Shown here: piece after piece, positions 49,619 through 58,174 of the stretch
How positions within the stretch are numbered: the stretch's first letter is position 1
Layout of the letters: each line of letters starts with the position of its first letter
The notes under the pieces: generated by a model
Databases searched by the model: none
Seen by the model: the letters and a program-made list of their open reading frames with translations, nothing else
What the model was told of the DNA's origin: nothing
Assembly: GCF_013166605.1 (NCBI RefSeq)
Contig: NZ_JABKKF010000007.1
Location: 1 to 64,000 of the forward strand
Reading direction: 5' to 3'
Length of the DNA stretch: 64,000 nucleotides
DNA from: Xylanibacter muris
GTDB taxonomy: Bacteria; Bacteroidota; Bacteroidia; Bacteroidales; Bacteroidaceae
Made by a program: the position numbers and the translations under genes

Positions 49619-49670
49619 CACAAATCCTTGTAAAGTAAAAGTAATAAAAAGATGCGCTAAATCGACTCAT
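49599..49670 (-). CDS. pheL: Phe/Tyr leader peptide (23 aa)
   Basis: A 23-codon frame starts at ATG 49670 and ends at TAG 49599-49601. It begins MSRFSASFYYFYFTRI, so within ten codons (4-13) there are five Phe and three Tyr. It lies about 30 bases after the promoter and about 40 bases before the terminator stem, and the operon downstream makes exactly these two amino acids. It is too short for ordinary gene finders. I consider it the sensor of aminoacyl-tRNA supply. Confidence 0.9.
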   Translation of the reverse strand: MSRFSASFYYFYFTRICEAGSCV

Positions 49671-49700
49671 GCTGTTTTTTCTTTTTTGTTTATTATGCTG

Positions 49701-49732
49701 CAAAAGTATAATATTTTTATGAACTATACAAA
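49701..49732 (-). promoter_or_regulatory. Promoter of the aromatic amino acid operon
   Basis: On the minus strand TTTG (49729-49732) and TACTTTTG (49701-49708) are separated by 20 bases, an excellent -33/-7 pair. The transcript would start near 49695, giving a leader of about 210 bases before pheA. Confidence 0.8.
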
Positions 49733-49789
49733 TAAATCCTTATATTTTTTAATTGTAATGTTGTTTTGTATTATAATGCAGATATTATG

Positions 49790-52198
49790 CTATATCGTTT
49801 TCAGTTCTATTGTTTCCGACAGCCTGAGCTTTTTGTCTGTGACGGTGAGGCGAAGCTTTCCTGCATTCTTTGTGCTTCTCACCACCACCACAAGCTGTCC
49901 GTTAAAGAGTCTCATCTGTGGTTGGGTGAACGGCTCGAGCGATGTGGCGTCACCGTTGCATGCAGCCTGGAATGTTCCGTCGCCTGTCACTTCGAATGAT
50001 AGGCTGTTGTCTGCGGTCGGACAGTGGATGCCGTCTTTGTCGGTCATGGATACGGTGATGAATGCCATGTCATTGCCGTCGGCCTTAAGCTGCATGTCTG
50101 TATTGTCAGGGCATTCGGCACTAAGTTTGATTGCGGCAGGTTTTCCGGCTGTTCTCCTGACATCCTCTCCGATCTTATTGCCTTTACCGTCGTAAGCAAC
50201 GACTTTTATTTCTCCCGGTTCATATTTCACTTCATTCCAGCGCAGGCGGAAACGGTCGAGTCGTGAATCCTTGTTCTTCTTTATACGTCCCTGACTCTTG
50301 CCGTTAACGAACAGTTCGGCCTCCTCTCCGTCGGTGTAGCAGTATACCGGTGTGATCTTTCCCTTACGGTCGTTCCACGTCCAGTGTGGTAGCAGGTGAA
50401 TGGTGTGCTCTTTCTTGTTCCAGTGGCTGCGATAGAGAAAATATCTGTCTTTGGGAAGTCCTGCCAGGTCGCATATTCCGAAGTAGCTGCTGCGGCTTGG
50501 CCAGTAGTTGTCGTATGGAGTAGGCTCGCCGAGATAGTCGTATCCTGTCCATACAAACTCACCTATGACCCAAGAGTTGTCCTCCTGCCATTTCCAGTCG
50601 TCATCAGGCAGATTGCTCCATGAGCAGTATTCAGTGTCGTATCCGTTGCACTGTCCGTCGGTATATGTGTTTTTGTCAGATACGGTGACCGGGAATTTGT
50701 ATACCCCCCGGCTGCTTACCGTAGATGCCGTTTCCGAACCGAGCAGAAAGCCTTGCGGCAGAGTCTCTATGCCCTTTTGGTATTTATGGAGGCGATAGTT
50801 GAATCCCGGCACGTCCATGGCTTGTGCCACGCCTGATTTCAGGGCTGCGTCAACACGGTCGAGACCCTGTGTCACCGGACGTGATGGGTCGAGTTTATGG
50901 CAGAGGTCCTGAAGCCGCTTCGATATGGCCAGTCCGTCTTTTCCTCCCTGCTCCGGTATCTCGTTGCCTATGCTCCACATCACTATGCTCGGATGGTTTC
51001 TGTGGTGCAGCACAAGATTCTCGATGTCTTTTTCGCCCCATTCCTTGAAGAATCTCGCATAGCCGTTCTTGCACTTGGGGTAAATCCACATGTCGAAGCT
51101 TTCTGCCATGACCATCATGCCAAGGGAGTCACAGATGTCCATCTGCATTTCCGACGGAACGTTGTGGGCTGTGCGTATGGCATCACATCCCATGGCTTTC
51201 ATCATCTTTATCTGTCTTATCAGTGCAGCCTTGTTCTCAGCCGTGCCAAGCGGTCCGAGGTCATGATGCAGGCATACTCCCTTTATCTTGCGTGTCTTGC
51301 CGTTGAGCATGAATCCGCCTTCTTTTGATACTTCAACCGTGCGCACCCCCACGTTTATAGCCTGTCTGTCGAGCACTTTTCTGTCCTGTTTGTGTGTCAG
51401 CACAAGCTTATATAAATAAGGTGTCTCGGGAGACCACAGTTTTGGCTTGTTGAAATCGAGCACTGTATGGATATTTCCCTCTGCATCAGCGTTGCAGTGA
51501 CTTGCGGCCACAATCATTCCGCGGTCATCATAAAGTTCCACCTCCGTGCCGGACGGTTTCGTAATGTCAGCTCCGAGAATCTTTGTATCAATGCTTATGA
51601 ATGCTTTTTTCTTGTCTGCTTTAATGGTCCTTACGTATGTTCCCCATGTATCAAACCTTGTCTCGCCTGTGAGTACAAGCTTCACCGGACGGTATATTCC
51701 GCCTCCTGGATACCACCTGCTGCTCTCCTCCACATTATTGAGAGATACTTTCAGGTGGTTTTCACCAGGTTTTACAAGGTCTGTAATATCCATGCGGAAA
51801 GCGTTGTATCCGTAGGCCCAGTATCCGGCCTTATGGCCGTTCACCGTTACTGTTGGCTCGCTCATGGCTCCGTCGAATATCAGTTCCGCCCGGCAGCGGT
51901 GGTTGGGCATGTTGAATGTTTTTGAGTAATATCCCTTGCCAATCCAAGGCAAAGCACCTGAGCGTCCCGACTTTTCTGACTTTTCTTTCTCTCCGTTCTG
52001 CTCTATTGCCACAGTCTGCAAGTCCCATTTCTTGTCGAATGGTCCGCTGATAGCCCAGTCGTGCGGAATGTTCACACGTTCCCAATTCTCATTATCGCGT
52101 GAGAACATCCAGTCTTCGTTGAGGCTAATCTCTTTACGCTGCTGGGCCATTGCCGATGCCGCCAGGGCAAAGGCGATAAATAATAGGTTTATTTTCAT
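49790..52198 (-). CDS. Glycoside hydrolase family 2 beta-galactosidase-like enzyme
   Basis: The start at 52198 gives a signal peptide (MKINLLFIAFALAASAMA); the frame is open for 93 codons more but without coding character. The 802-residue protein has the sugar-binding domain, Ig-like domain, TIM barrel with acid/base Glu in WSIGNEIPEQGG and nucleophile Glu in LLGSETASTVSS, followed by DUF4982-type and Ig-like C-terminal domains. It probably removes terminal beta-galactose or beta-glucuronate type residues in the periplasm. It lies alone with its own promoter and is unbroken, unlike the GH2 gene at 36.4 kb. Confidence 0.93.
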   Translation of the reverse strand: MKINLLFIAFALAASAMAQQRKEISLNEDWMFSRDNENWERVNIPHDWAISGPFDKKWDLQTVAIEQNGEKEKSEKSGRSGALPWIGKGYYSKTFNMPNHRCRAELIFDGAMSEPTVTVNGHKAGYWAYGYNAFRMDITDLVKPGENHLKVSLNNVEESSRWYPGGGIYRPVKLVLTGETRFDTWGTYVRTIKADKKKAFISIDTKILGADITKPSGTEVELYDDRGMIVAASHCNADAEGNIHTVLDFNKPKLWSPETPYLYKLVLTHKQDRKVLDRQAINVGVRTVEVSKEGGFMLNGKTRKIKGVCLHHDLGPLGTAENKAALIRQIKMMKAMGCDAIRTAHNVPSEMQMDICDSLGMMVMAESFDMWIYPKCKNGYARFFKEWGEKDIENLVLHHRNHPSIVMWSIGNEIPEQGGKDGLAISKRLQDLCHKLDPSRPVTQGLDRVDAALKSGVAQAMDVPGFNYRLHKYQKGIETLPQGFLLGSETASTVSSRGVYKFPVTVSDKNTYTDGQCNGYDTEYCSWSNLPDDDWKWQEDNSWVIGEFVWTGYDYLGEPTPYDNYWPSRSSYFGICDLAGLPKDRYFLYRSHWNKKEHTIHLLPHWTWNDRKGKITPVYCYTDGEEAELFVNGKSQGRIKKNKDSRLDRFRLRWNEVKYEPGEIKVVAYDGKGNKIGEDVRRTAGKPAAIKLSAECPDNTDMQLKADGNDMAFITVSMTDKDGIHCPTADNSLSFEVTGDGTFQAACNGDATSLEPFTQPQMRLFNGQLVVVVRSTKNAGKLRLTVTDKKLRLSETIELKTI

Positions 52199-52249
52199 TG
52201 GTATTATAAAATTGTTCTGTAAATGTTGATTTGTGTAGACTATCTGTTG

Positions 52250-52257
52250 CAAATTTA
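52250..52257 (-). promoter_or_regulatory. Promoter -7 box of the GH2 gene
   Basis: TAAATTTG on the minus strand fits TAnnTTTG, about 50 bases before the start codon at 52198. Confidence 0.65.
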
Positions 52258-52616
52258 TACAAAAATAGTGGAATACATGCCTGTTTGGATAAAAAAGTGA
52301 TATTGGAGGAATGATAATCAGGGAGTGAAACAAGGTGGTTTCAATGAATACTGGATATAAAAGGGCATTCCTTTTCCTTAAGAATGGGGTGAGTGTCTCC
52401 ACATCGTCACACGAAATGAACAGCTTCCTCACTCCGATAAGCAAAAAATATATAAGATGGCGGATAGGTGTTTCCATGTTTAATATTCTGTTGCTTTATG
52501 GCACCGACAGATTTTCATGCCGGTGCATACTCCGGTTAACGTTTTATTTTTGCAGTCGGAAAACTGATTTCAGCTTTTTTATATATATTATTCTTGTTTT
52601 TATATGTTGTAGTCTG

Positions 52617-52624
52617 TATATTTG
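52617..52624 (+). promoter_or_regulatory. Promoter -7 box of the barrel-like protein gene
   Basis: TATATTTG fits TAnnTTTG, 24 bases before the ATG at 52649. Confidence 0.65.
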
Positions 52625-52648
52625 CATAACGAAATAAAACCGCGTTTT

Positions 52649-53356
52649 ATGATAAGAGAATTGTTTGTCGCGTTTGTTGCCGTTTTCCTGAACCTGCCTT
52701 TGTGTGCCCAGGAGGACGTTACACGCGTTATCCATGGCAGTAATGATATAGAGGCTTGCAGTGCAGTGGTGGAAAACTGTGTCGCCGACAGTATGGAGGC
52801 GGTCGTCACACCGTCCGGACTTCATCTTCCGGAGATTGATTCGTATGGTCGTGTGTTGCCGTCTGGACTGTGGTCTATGTCTTATCCCGGATGGGGCCTT
52901 TGGGAACTGCATCCCGGTTTGAATGTGAGTCTGGGTGCGGCGGTTACAGTGGCTTTCGGCAAACATTCGTATGGCGGCACGGGGTTCTGCCAGAATATAT
53001 CTGCAATGTATGCCGTTCCGCTCACACCGAAATTGTCTTTTGCTTTAGGTGGGAGTTTCGACAATATAAAATGGGCGGACGCCAGCCACCGCAATGCCGG
53101 TATTACGGCCGTGCTCGGCTATAAGTTCGACGAGCATTGGGAGGGATATCTCTATGCCCAGAAGTCGGTGTCCGGCAGCAGGCGCATGCCGTATGACCTT
53201 TATTATATGGGTGATATTTCCGACCGTATAGGTGCGTCGGTTAAATACAATTTCAATCCTACGTTCAGTATTCAGGTTTCTATAGAGAGCCGTAAGGTCC
53301 CGGTTGCCTGTCCCGTGTCGTATCCGGCATTTCCGTCTTCAGGATTTATGGAGTGA
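52649..53356 (+). CDS. Secreted protein with predicted outer membrane beta-barrel
   Basis: The start at 52649 gives a signal peptide (MIRELFVAFVAVFLNLPLCA, then QED). After a polar linker of about 60 residues, strands with alternating pattern and aromatic ends follow (LNVSLGAAVTVAFGKHSYGG, LSFALGGSFDNIKWA, 'IGASVKYNFNPTFSIQVSIE'), enough for an eight-strand barrel. Family not recognised. It has its own promoter and no linked partner. Confidence 0.65.
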   Translation: MIRELFVAFVAVFLNLPLCAQEDVTRVIHGSNDIEACSAVVENCVADSMEAVVTPSGLHLPEIDSYGRVLPSGLWSMSYPGWGLWELHPGLNVSLGAAVTVAFGKHSYGGTGFCQNISAMYAVPLTPKLSFALGGSFDNIKWADASHRNAGITAVLGYKFDEHWEGYLYAQKSVSGSRRMPYDLYYMGDISDRIGASVKYNFNPTFSIQVSIESRKVPVACPVSYPAFPSSGFME

Positions 53357-53464
53357 CGTCATATTATATTAATGTGGCGGTGTGATAGAGCCAAATATAC
53401 GGATATGGCATGTCATTTATATATTTTTTAAGTATATTTCTTAAGTATATTCTTTGAAAAAGTT

Positions 53465-53472
53465 TATCTTTG
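53465..53472 (+). promoter_or_regulatory. Promoter -7 box of the GT2 gene
   Basis: TATCTTTG fits TAnnTTTG, 19 bases before the ATG at 53492. A duplicated TTAAGTATATT lies just upstream. Confidence 0.7.
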
Positions 53473-53491
53473 CATTAAAATAACAAGATTT

Positions 53492-54238
53492 ATGCACGAC
53501 AGCGACAGTATTGTAATAATACCGACATATAATGAGAAAGAGAACATCGAAAAGATTATCCGTGCGGTGTTTTCATTGGACAAGTGTTTCCATATACTTG
53601 TGATAGATGACGGTTCGCCTGACGGTACGGCAGACATAGTGAAGCGTCTTATGTCAGAGGAGTTTTCCGGACGCCTGTTTATTCTTGAGCGTAAGGGCAA
53701 GCTCGGGCTCGGTACGGCTTATATCACAGGTTTCAGATGGGCATTGGAGCATGAGTATGAATATATCTTTGAGATGGATGCCGATTTCAGCCACGACCCC
53801 AATGATTTGCCCCGCCTGTATTCCGCCTGTCATGACGAAGGCTATGATGTTGCCATCGGTTCGCGTTATGTTTCCGGGGTGAATGTTGTAAATTGGCCCA
53901 TCGGCCGTGTGCTGATGAGCTATTTCGCCTCAAAATATGTGCGTATGGTCACGGGGTTCAAGGTCAACGACACCACAGCCGGCTTCAAGTGCTACAGGCG
54001 TCGTGTGCTTGAGACCATCGAGCTTGACAAGATTCGTTTCAAGGGCTATGCTTTCCAGATAGAGATGAAGTTCACGGCCTATAAGATTGGTTTCAAGATA
54101 AAGGAGGTGCCTGTGATATTTGTAAACCGCCGCGAGGGAGTTTCCAAGATGAGCGGAGGGATATTCTCCGAGGCGTTCTTTGGCGTGATGCGCCTTCGCT
54201 GGGACGGATGGACGAGAAAATACCCGTGTCCGGCATAG
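53492..54238 (+). CDS. Polyprenol-phosphate mannosyltransferase-like GT2 enzyme
   Basis: The 248-residue protein has the GT2 nucleotide-sugar site 'IVIIPTYNEKENIEKIIRAV', VIDDGSPDGTADIV, the metal-binding DAD in EMDADFSHDPNDLPRL and the acceptor region 'NDTTAGFKCYRRRVLETIEL'. The length and the lack of membrane helices fit soluble dolichol-phosphate mannose synthase types. It would charge a polyprenol carrier with mannose (or glucose) for envelope glycosylation, such as the O-glycosylation known in Bacteroidales. The acceptor enzyme is not nearby. Confidence 0.93.
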   Translation: MHDSDSIVIIPTYNEKENIEKIIRAVFSLDKCFHILVIDDGSPDGTADIVKRLMSEEFSGRLFILERKGKLGLGTAYITGFRWALEHEYEYIFEMDADFSHDPNDLPRLYSACHDEGYDVAIGSRYVSGVNVVNWPIGRVLMSYFASKYVRMVTGFKVNDTTAGFKCYRRRVLETIELDKIRFKGYAFQIEMKFTAYKIGFKIKEVPVIFVNRREGVSKMSGGIFSEAFFGVMRLRWDGWTRKYPCPA

Positions 54239-54563
54239 TATGCATGTTGTTTTGAATAAACGCTCCGCCTCAGAATAATCAAAATAAATTTTGCCTCAGC
54301 ATTTGGTTTGCAGTTTATTTTATATCATTTATTATAGGTGAGACAGGTATGGATATGGAAGCCATGTATTTGTGTGTTTTCCATTTCACTGCCTGTCTTT
54401 TTATTATGCGGATAGCTAAAAATGAAACGGTAGATGCAATCCGGTATGTCTGCCGGCAACCGGCTTGTTCGGGAGCGTCTTCTTTGTGGCTCACCCGGAC
54501 CAATATGGCTGTAAAGTCTGAATCTGCCATCCGTTTTCCGTGAAGTACAGGTTCGTAAGCCAG

Positions 54564-54643
54564 TCGACTTAAGTCGAACGATCTTCCGACTGTAGTCGAA
54601 ACATCTGTCGGCTTAAGCCGACAGATTTGCTGACTTAAGTCGA
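54564..54643. repeat. Palindrome array 3: four units, 22-bp period
   Basis: Cores TCGACTTAAGTCGA, CCGACTGTAGTCGA, TCGGCTTAAGCCGA and CTGACTTAAGTCGA start at 54564, 54586, 54608 and 54630, exactly 22 bp apart, with 8-base spacers. The third unit differs in both arms in a matching way (GACTT/AAGTC to GGCTT/AAGCC), keeping the palindrome. Confidence 0.9.
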
Positions 54644-54745
54644 CAGATAAGAGGACGGCCGCTTTTCGGTTTGAGAATGGCCTGTTTCTTGTTTGTGCAT
54701 AGCCATTTTTCATTCTTTTTGTTTTGTATTTTTGCCGACTTGCTG

Positions 54746-54753
54746 TAATTTTG
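54746..54753 (+). promoter_or_regulatory. Promoter -7 box of mfd
   Basis: TAATTTTG fits TAnnTTTG, 13 bases before the ATG; a second candidate TATTTTTG is at 54727-54734. Confidence 0.55.
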
Positions 54754-54766
54754 CATTCACATTGCA

Positions 54767-57700
54767 ATGGATATACAGGATTTAAAGGATTTATATGCCA
54801 TGTCGCCTCAGGTTGGGGCCTTGGCGAAGATAGTGGAGGACGAGTCTGTAAGGACTGTTTTTCTCAAGGGCTTATTGGCTTCTTCGGCACCGATGCTGTT
54901 TGCCGGTCTTGCGTCAAAGCTATGCCGCACGGTGTTATTTATACTTCAGGATGCCGAGGAAGCCGGTTATTTTTATCATGACCTTACCCAGATATTGGGT
55001 GAGTCAGGCGTATTGTTTTTCCCGTCGTCATACCGTAGGGCCGTAAAATATGGCCAACGCGATGCGGCCAGCGAGATACTCAGGACCGAGGCGTTGGCCG
55101 CGCTTGCGGCAGCCACCGGCGACAGTCTCCTTTATGTCGTAACATATCCCGAGGCCGTGGCGGAGCTTGTGGTGTCGCAAAAGAAGATGGATTCGCGCAT
55201 GCTTGTACTGAAGACAGAACAGACTGTGGATGTGTCAGACATTGCGCGCACTTTGCGCGATTTCGGATTCCGCGAGGTTGACTATGTGTATGAGCCCGGA
55301 CAGTTTGCCCGTCGTGGCAGTATATTGGATGTGTTCTCATATAGCTGCGAGTTGCCGTTCCGCATAGACATGTTCGGTGATGAAATAGACTCTATACGTA
55401 CGTTTGAGGTCGAAAGCCAGTTGTCGAAGGAGATAAGAAGTGAAGTGCGTATCGTGCCGGAGCTTGCCGGCATTGTCGAAGACCGTGTGCCGTTGATGTC
55501 TTTTATGCCTGACGGTACTGTCGTGGTGACGAAAGATTTGCTTTATGTGCGTGAGACGATAGATGCGGTTTATCGTGAGGGCTTCTCGGCACAGGCCATT
55601 GCCGAGCGTATGGAGGGAGCGACGGAAATGCGGCAGAAGGAGATTCTTGAAGAGATGCGTAAGGAGGTTCAACTTTCAGACGGTGCCACGTTCATGCGCG
55701 ATGCACTTTCTTTCCGCATGATGGAGATAGGCCACAGGCCGTCTCGTGAGCCGCAGGCGGAGATTTGCTTCGACATGACTCCACAGCCGCTGTTCCATAA
55801 GAATTTTGATTTGCTGTTCCAGTCGCTTGAAGACTATGTGCTGAAAGGCTATAAGCTGTATATCCTTGCCGACAGTGCCAAGCAGAACGAGCGGCTGAAG
55901 GAGATTTTCGCTTTGCGATCATCGTTCGGGTTTGTTCCGGTCAACAAGACCCTGCATGAGGGATTTGCGGACAATATCCTGAAGATGTGCGTGTTTACAG
56001 ATCATCAGATATTTGACCGTTTCCATAAGTACAACCTGAAATCAGACAAGGCCCGCAATGGAAAGGTGGCCCTTACGCTTAAGGAGATCAGGCAGTTTGA
56101 GGTCGGTGACTATGTGGTGCATGTCGACCACGGAATAGGCCGTTTCGGAGGTCTTGTGCGTATGCCTCAGGGTGACGGCTATCAGGAGATGATAAAGATA
56201 CAGTATCAGAAGAACGACTCTATTTACGTATCAATACATTCCTTATATAAGGTTTCAAAATACAAGGCGCAGGACAACGGCGAGCCCCCGCGCCTGAGCC
56301 ATCTCGGCACGGGACAGTGGGAACGGCTCAAGGAGCGCACCAAGTCGAAGATAAAGGATATCGCCCGCGACCTTATCAGGTTGTATTCCATGCGCAGGCA
56401 CGAGAAAGGCTATGCTTTCAGTGCCGACTCGTTCATGCAGCACGAACTGGAGGCGAGCTTCCTTTACGAGGACACTCCCGACCAGCTTAAGGCGACCAAC
56501 GACGTCAAGGCCGATATGGAGCGCGACAGGCCTATGGACCGTCTTGTGTGTGGCGACGTGGGGTTCGGCAAGACCGAGGTGGCTGTGCGTGCGGCATTCA
56601 AGGCCGCGTGCGATTCAAAGCAGGTGGCCGTGCTTGTGCCGACGACAGTGCTCGCCTACCAGCATTACCAGACATTCAGGAAAAGGCTGAGGGACTTGCC
56701 TGTCAGGGTGGAATATCTTTCGAGGGCAAGGAGCGCAAAGCAGACAAAAGAAGTGCTGAAAGACCTTGAGGACGGAAAGATAGACATACTTATAGGCACT
56801 CATAAGCTTATCGGCAAGTCGGTGAAGTTCAAGGATCTCGGACTCCTTATAATAGATGAGGAACAGAAATTCGGCGTGGCCACGAAAGAAAAGTTGCGCC
56901 AGATGAAGATAAACGTCGACACGCTGACTATGTCGGCCACGCCCATACCGCGCACACTGCAGTTCTCGCTTGTGGGCGCGCGCGACATGAGTGTTATCCA
57001 GACCCCTCCGCCCAACCGCTATCCCATACAGACGGAGATACACGTTTTCAGTCCGGAGATAATCGCAGATGCCGTCAACTTCGAGATGAGCCGCAACGGA
57101 CAGGTGTATTTTGTAAACAACAGGATAAGCAATCTGCCGCAGATTGCCGAAATAATACACAAGTATATACCAGATGCGCGTATTGCCATCGGACATGGAA
57201 GGATGAAACCCGAAGAGCTTGAGAACATCATAATGGACTTCTCAAACTATGAATATGACGTTCTTCTTTCCACCACTATTGTGGAGAACGGCATAGACAT
57301 CCCAAATGCCAACACCATAATAATAAACGCCGCACACAATTTCGGTCTCAGCGACCTGCATCAGATGCGGGGGCGTGTGGGCCGGGGCAACCGTAAGGCG
57401 TTCTGCTATCTGCTTGCCCCACCGCTGTCGGCCCTTAATCATGAGTCGCGCCGCCGTCTTGAGGCGTTGGAGAACTTCTCTGAACTGGGTTCGGGCATAA
57501 ACATAGCAATGCAGGATCTTGACATACGCGGTGCAGGCAATCTTCTCGGTGCGGAACAGAGCGGGTTCATTGCCGACCTTGGCTATGAGACATACCAGAA
57601 GATACTCAATCAGGCCGTTACAGAGCTTAAAAACGAAGAGTTTTCAGACCTTTATGCTGACGAGGCTGTGACAGACGGAGGCGATTTCGTCGAGGACTGC

Positions 57701-58174
57701 TCGTTTGAAAGCGACATAGAGATGTACTTTCCCGATAGCTACGTGCCGAGCGACAGCGAGAGAATGCTTCTCTACAGGGAGCTGGATAACCTGCGTGACG
57801 ACAGCGAGATCGAGGGGTTCCGCATGCGTTTGCGTGACAGGTTCGGAGCCATTCCTGATGTTGCCCGTGAGCTTATGAATGTCGTTCCGCTCCGTCATGC
57901 CGGCAAGAGCCTCGGTTTTGAGAAGATAATGATAAAGCAGGGACGTATGACGCTGTTTCTCGTGGCCAACGTTAACAGTCCGTACTATCGCAGTGCCGTT
58001 TTCGACGGTATTCTTGAATATGTCACATTCAATCCCCGTCGCTGCAGTCTTCGCGATAACGGCGGCAGGCGTTCTTTGGTTGTTTCGGAGGTGGCGACCG
58101 TCGGTGACGGGGTTGAGGTGCTGAAGTCAATGGGAGCTGCGGTAAGCAAAACCAAGGAAATGAAAGCCGGATGA
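54767..58174 (+). CDS. mfd: Transcription-repair coupling factor
   Basis: The 1135-residue protein has the UvrB-like N-terminal part, the RNA polymerase interacting domain (about 460-530, 'FEVGDYVVHVDHGIGRFGGL'), and the RecG-like motor with Walker A GDVGFGKTEVAVRAAFK, DEEQ box (IDEEQKFGVATKEKLR) and motif VI region 'HQMRGRVGRGNRKAFCYLLA', ending in the C-terminal regulatory TRCF domain. It pushes stalled RNA polymerase off DNA lesions and recruits UvrA. It overlaps the next gene by four bases, an odd partnership with a sensor-regulator. Confidence 0.97.
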   Translation: MDIQDLKDLYAMSPQVGALAKIVEDESVRTVFLKGLLASSAPMLFAGLASKLCRTVLFILQDAEEAGYFYHDLTQILGESGVLFFPSSYRRAVKYGQRDAASEILRTEALAALAAATGDSLLYVVTYPEAVAELVVSQKKMDSRMLVLKTEQTVDVSDIARTLRDFGFREVDYVYEPGQFARRGSILDVFSYSCELPFRIDMFGDEIDSIRTFEVESQLSKEIRSEVRIVPELAGIVEDRVPLMSFMPDGTVVVTKDLLYVRETIDAVYREGFSAQAIAERMEGATEMRQKEILEEMRKEVQLSDGATFMRDALSFRMMEIGHRPSREPQAEICFDMTPQPLFHKNFDLLFQSLEDYVLKGYKLYILADSAKQNERLKEIFALRSSFGFVPVNKTLHEGFADNILKMCVFTDHQIFDRFHKYNLKSDKARNGKVALTLKEIRQFEVGDYVVHVDHGIGRFGGLVRMPQGDGYQEMIKIQYQKNDSIYVSIHSLYKVSKYKAQDNGEPPRLSHLGTGQWERLKERTKSKIKDIARDLIRLYSMRRHEKGYAFSADSFMQHELEASFLYEDTPDQLKATNDVKADMERDRPMDRLVCGDVGFGKTEVAVRAAFKAACDSKQVAVLVPTTVLAYQHYQTFRKRLRDLPVRVEYLSRARSAKQTKEVLKDLEDGKIDILIGTHKLIGKSVKFKDLGLLIIDEEQKFGVATKEKLRQMKINVDTLTMSATPIPRTLQFSLVGARDMSVIQTPPPNRYPIQTEIHVFSPEIIADAVNFEMSRNGQVYFVNNRISNLPQIAEIIHKYIPDARIAIGHGRMKPEELENIIMDFSNYEYDVLLSTTIVENGIDIPNANTIIINAAHNFGLSDLHQMRGRVGRGNRKAFCYLLAPPLSALNHESRRRLEALENFSELGSGINIAMQDLDIRGAGNLLGAEQSGFIADLGYETYQKILNQAVTELKNEEFSDLYADEAVTDGGDFVEDCSFESDIEMYFPDSYVPSDSERMLLYRELDNLRDDSEIEGFRMRLRDRFGAIPDVARELMNVVPLRHAGKSLGFEKIMIKQGRMTLFLVANVNSPYYRSAVFDGILEYVTFNPRRCSLRDNGGRRSLVVSEVATVGDGVEVLKSMGAAVSKTKEMKAG

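Larger units (their letters stand above)
52199..52648. other. Divergent intergenic region
   Basis: TAAATTTG (52250-52257, minus) serves the GH2 gene and TATATTTG (52617-52624, plus) the next gene. The 350 bases between show no gene and no strong repeat. Confidence 0.55.
54239..54766. other. Intergenic region with palindrome array 3
   Basis: The 528 bases separate two plus-strand genes. Short frames exist on both strands but none looks like protein. The palindrome array occupies 54564-54643. Two promoter-like boxes for mfd are at 54727-54734 and 54746-54753. Confidence 0.6.

Noticed and set aside
54315-54767. Minus-strand open frame of 150 codons across palindrome array 3
   Set aside because: It is open only because the repeated palindromes lack stops; composition is not protein-like and it overlaps the mfd promoter.
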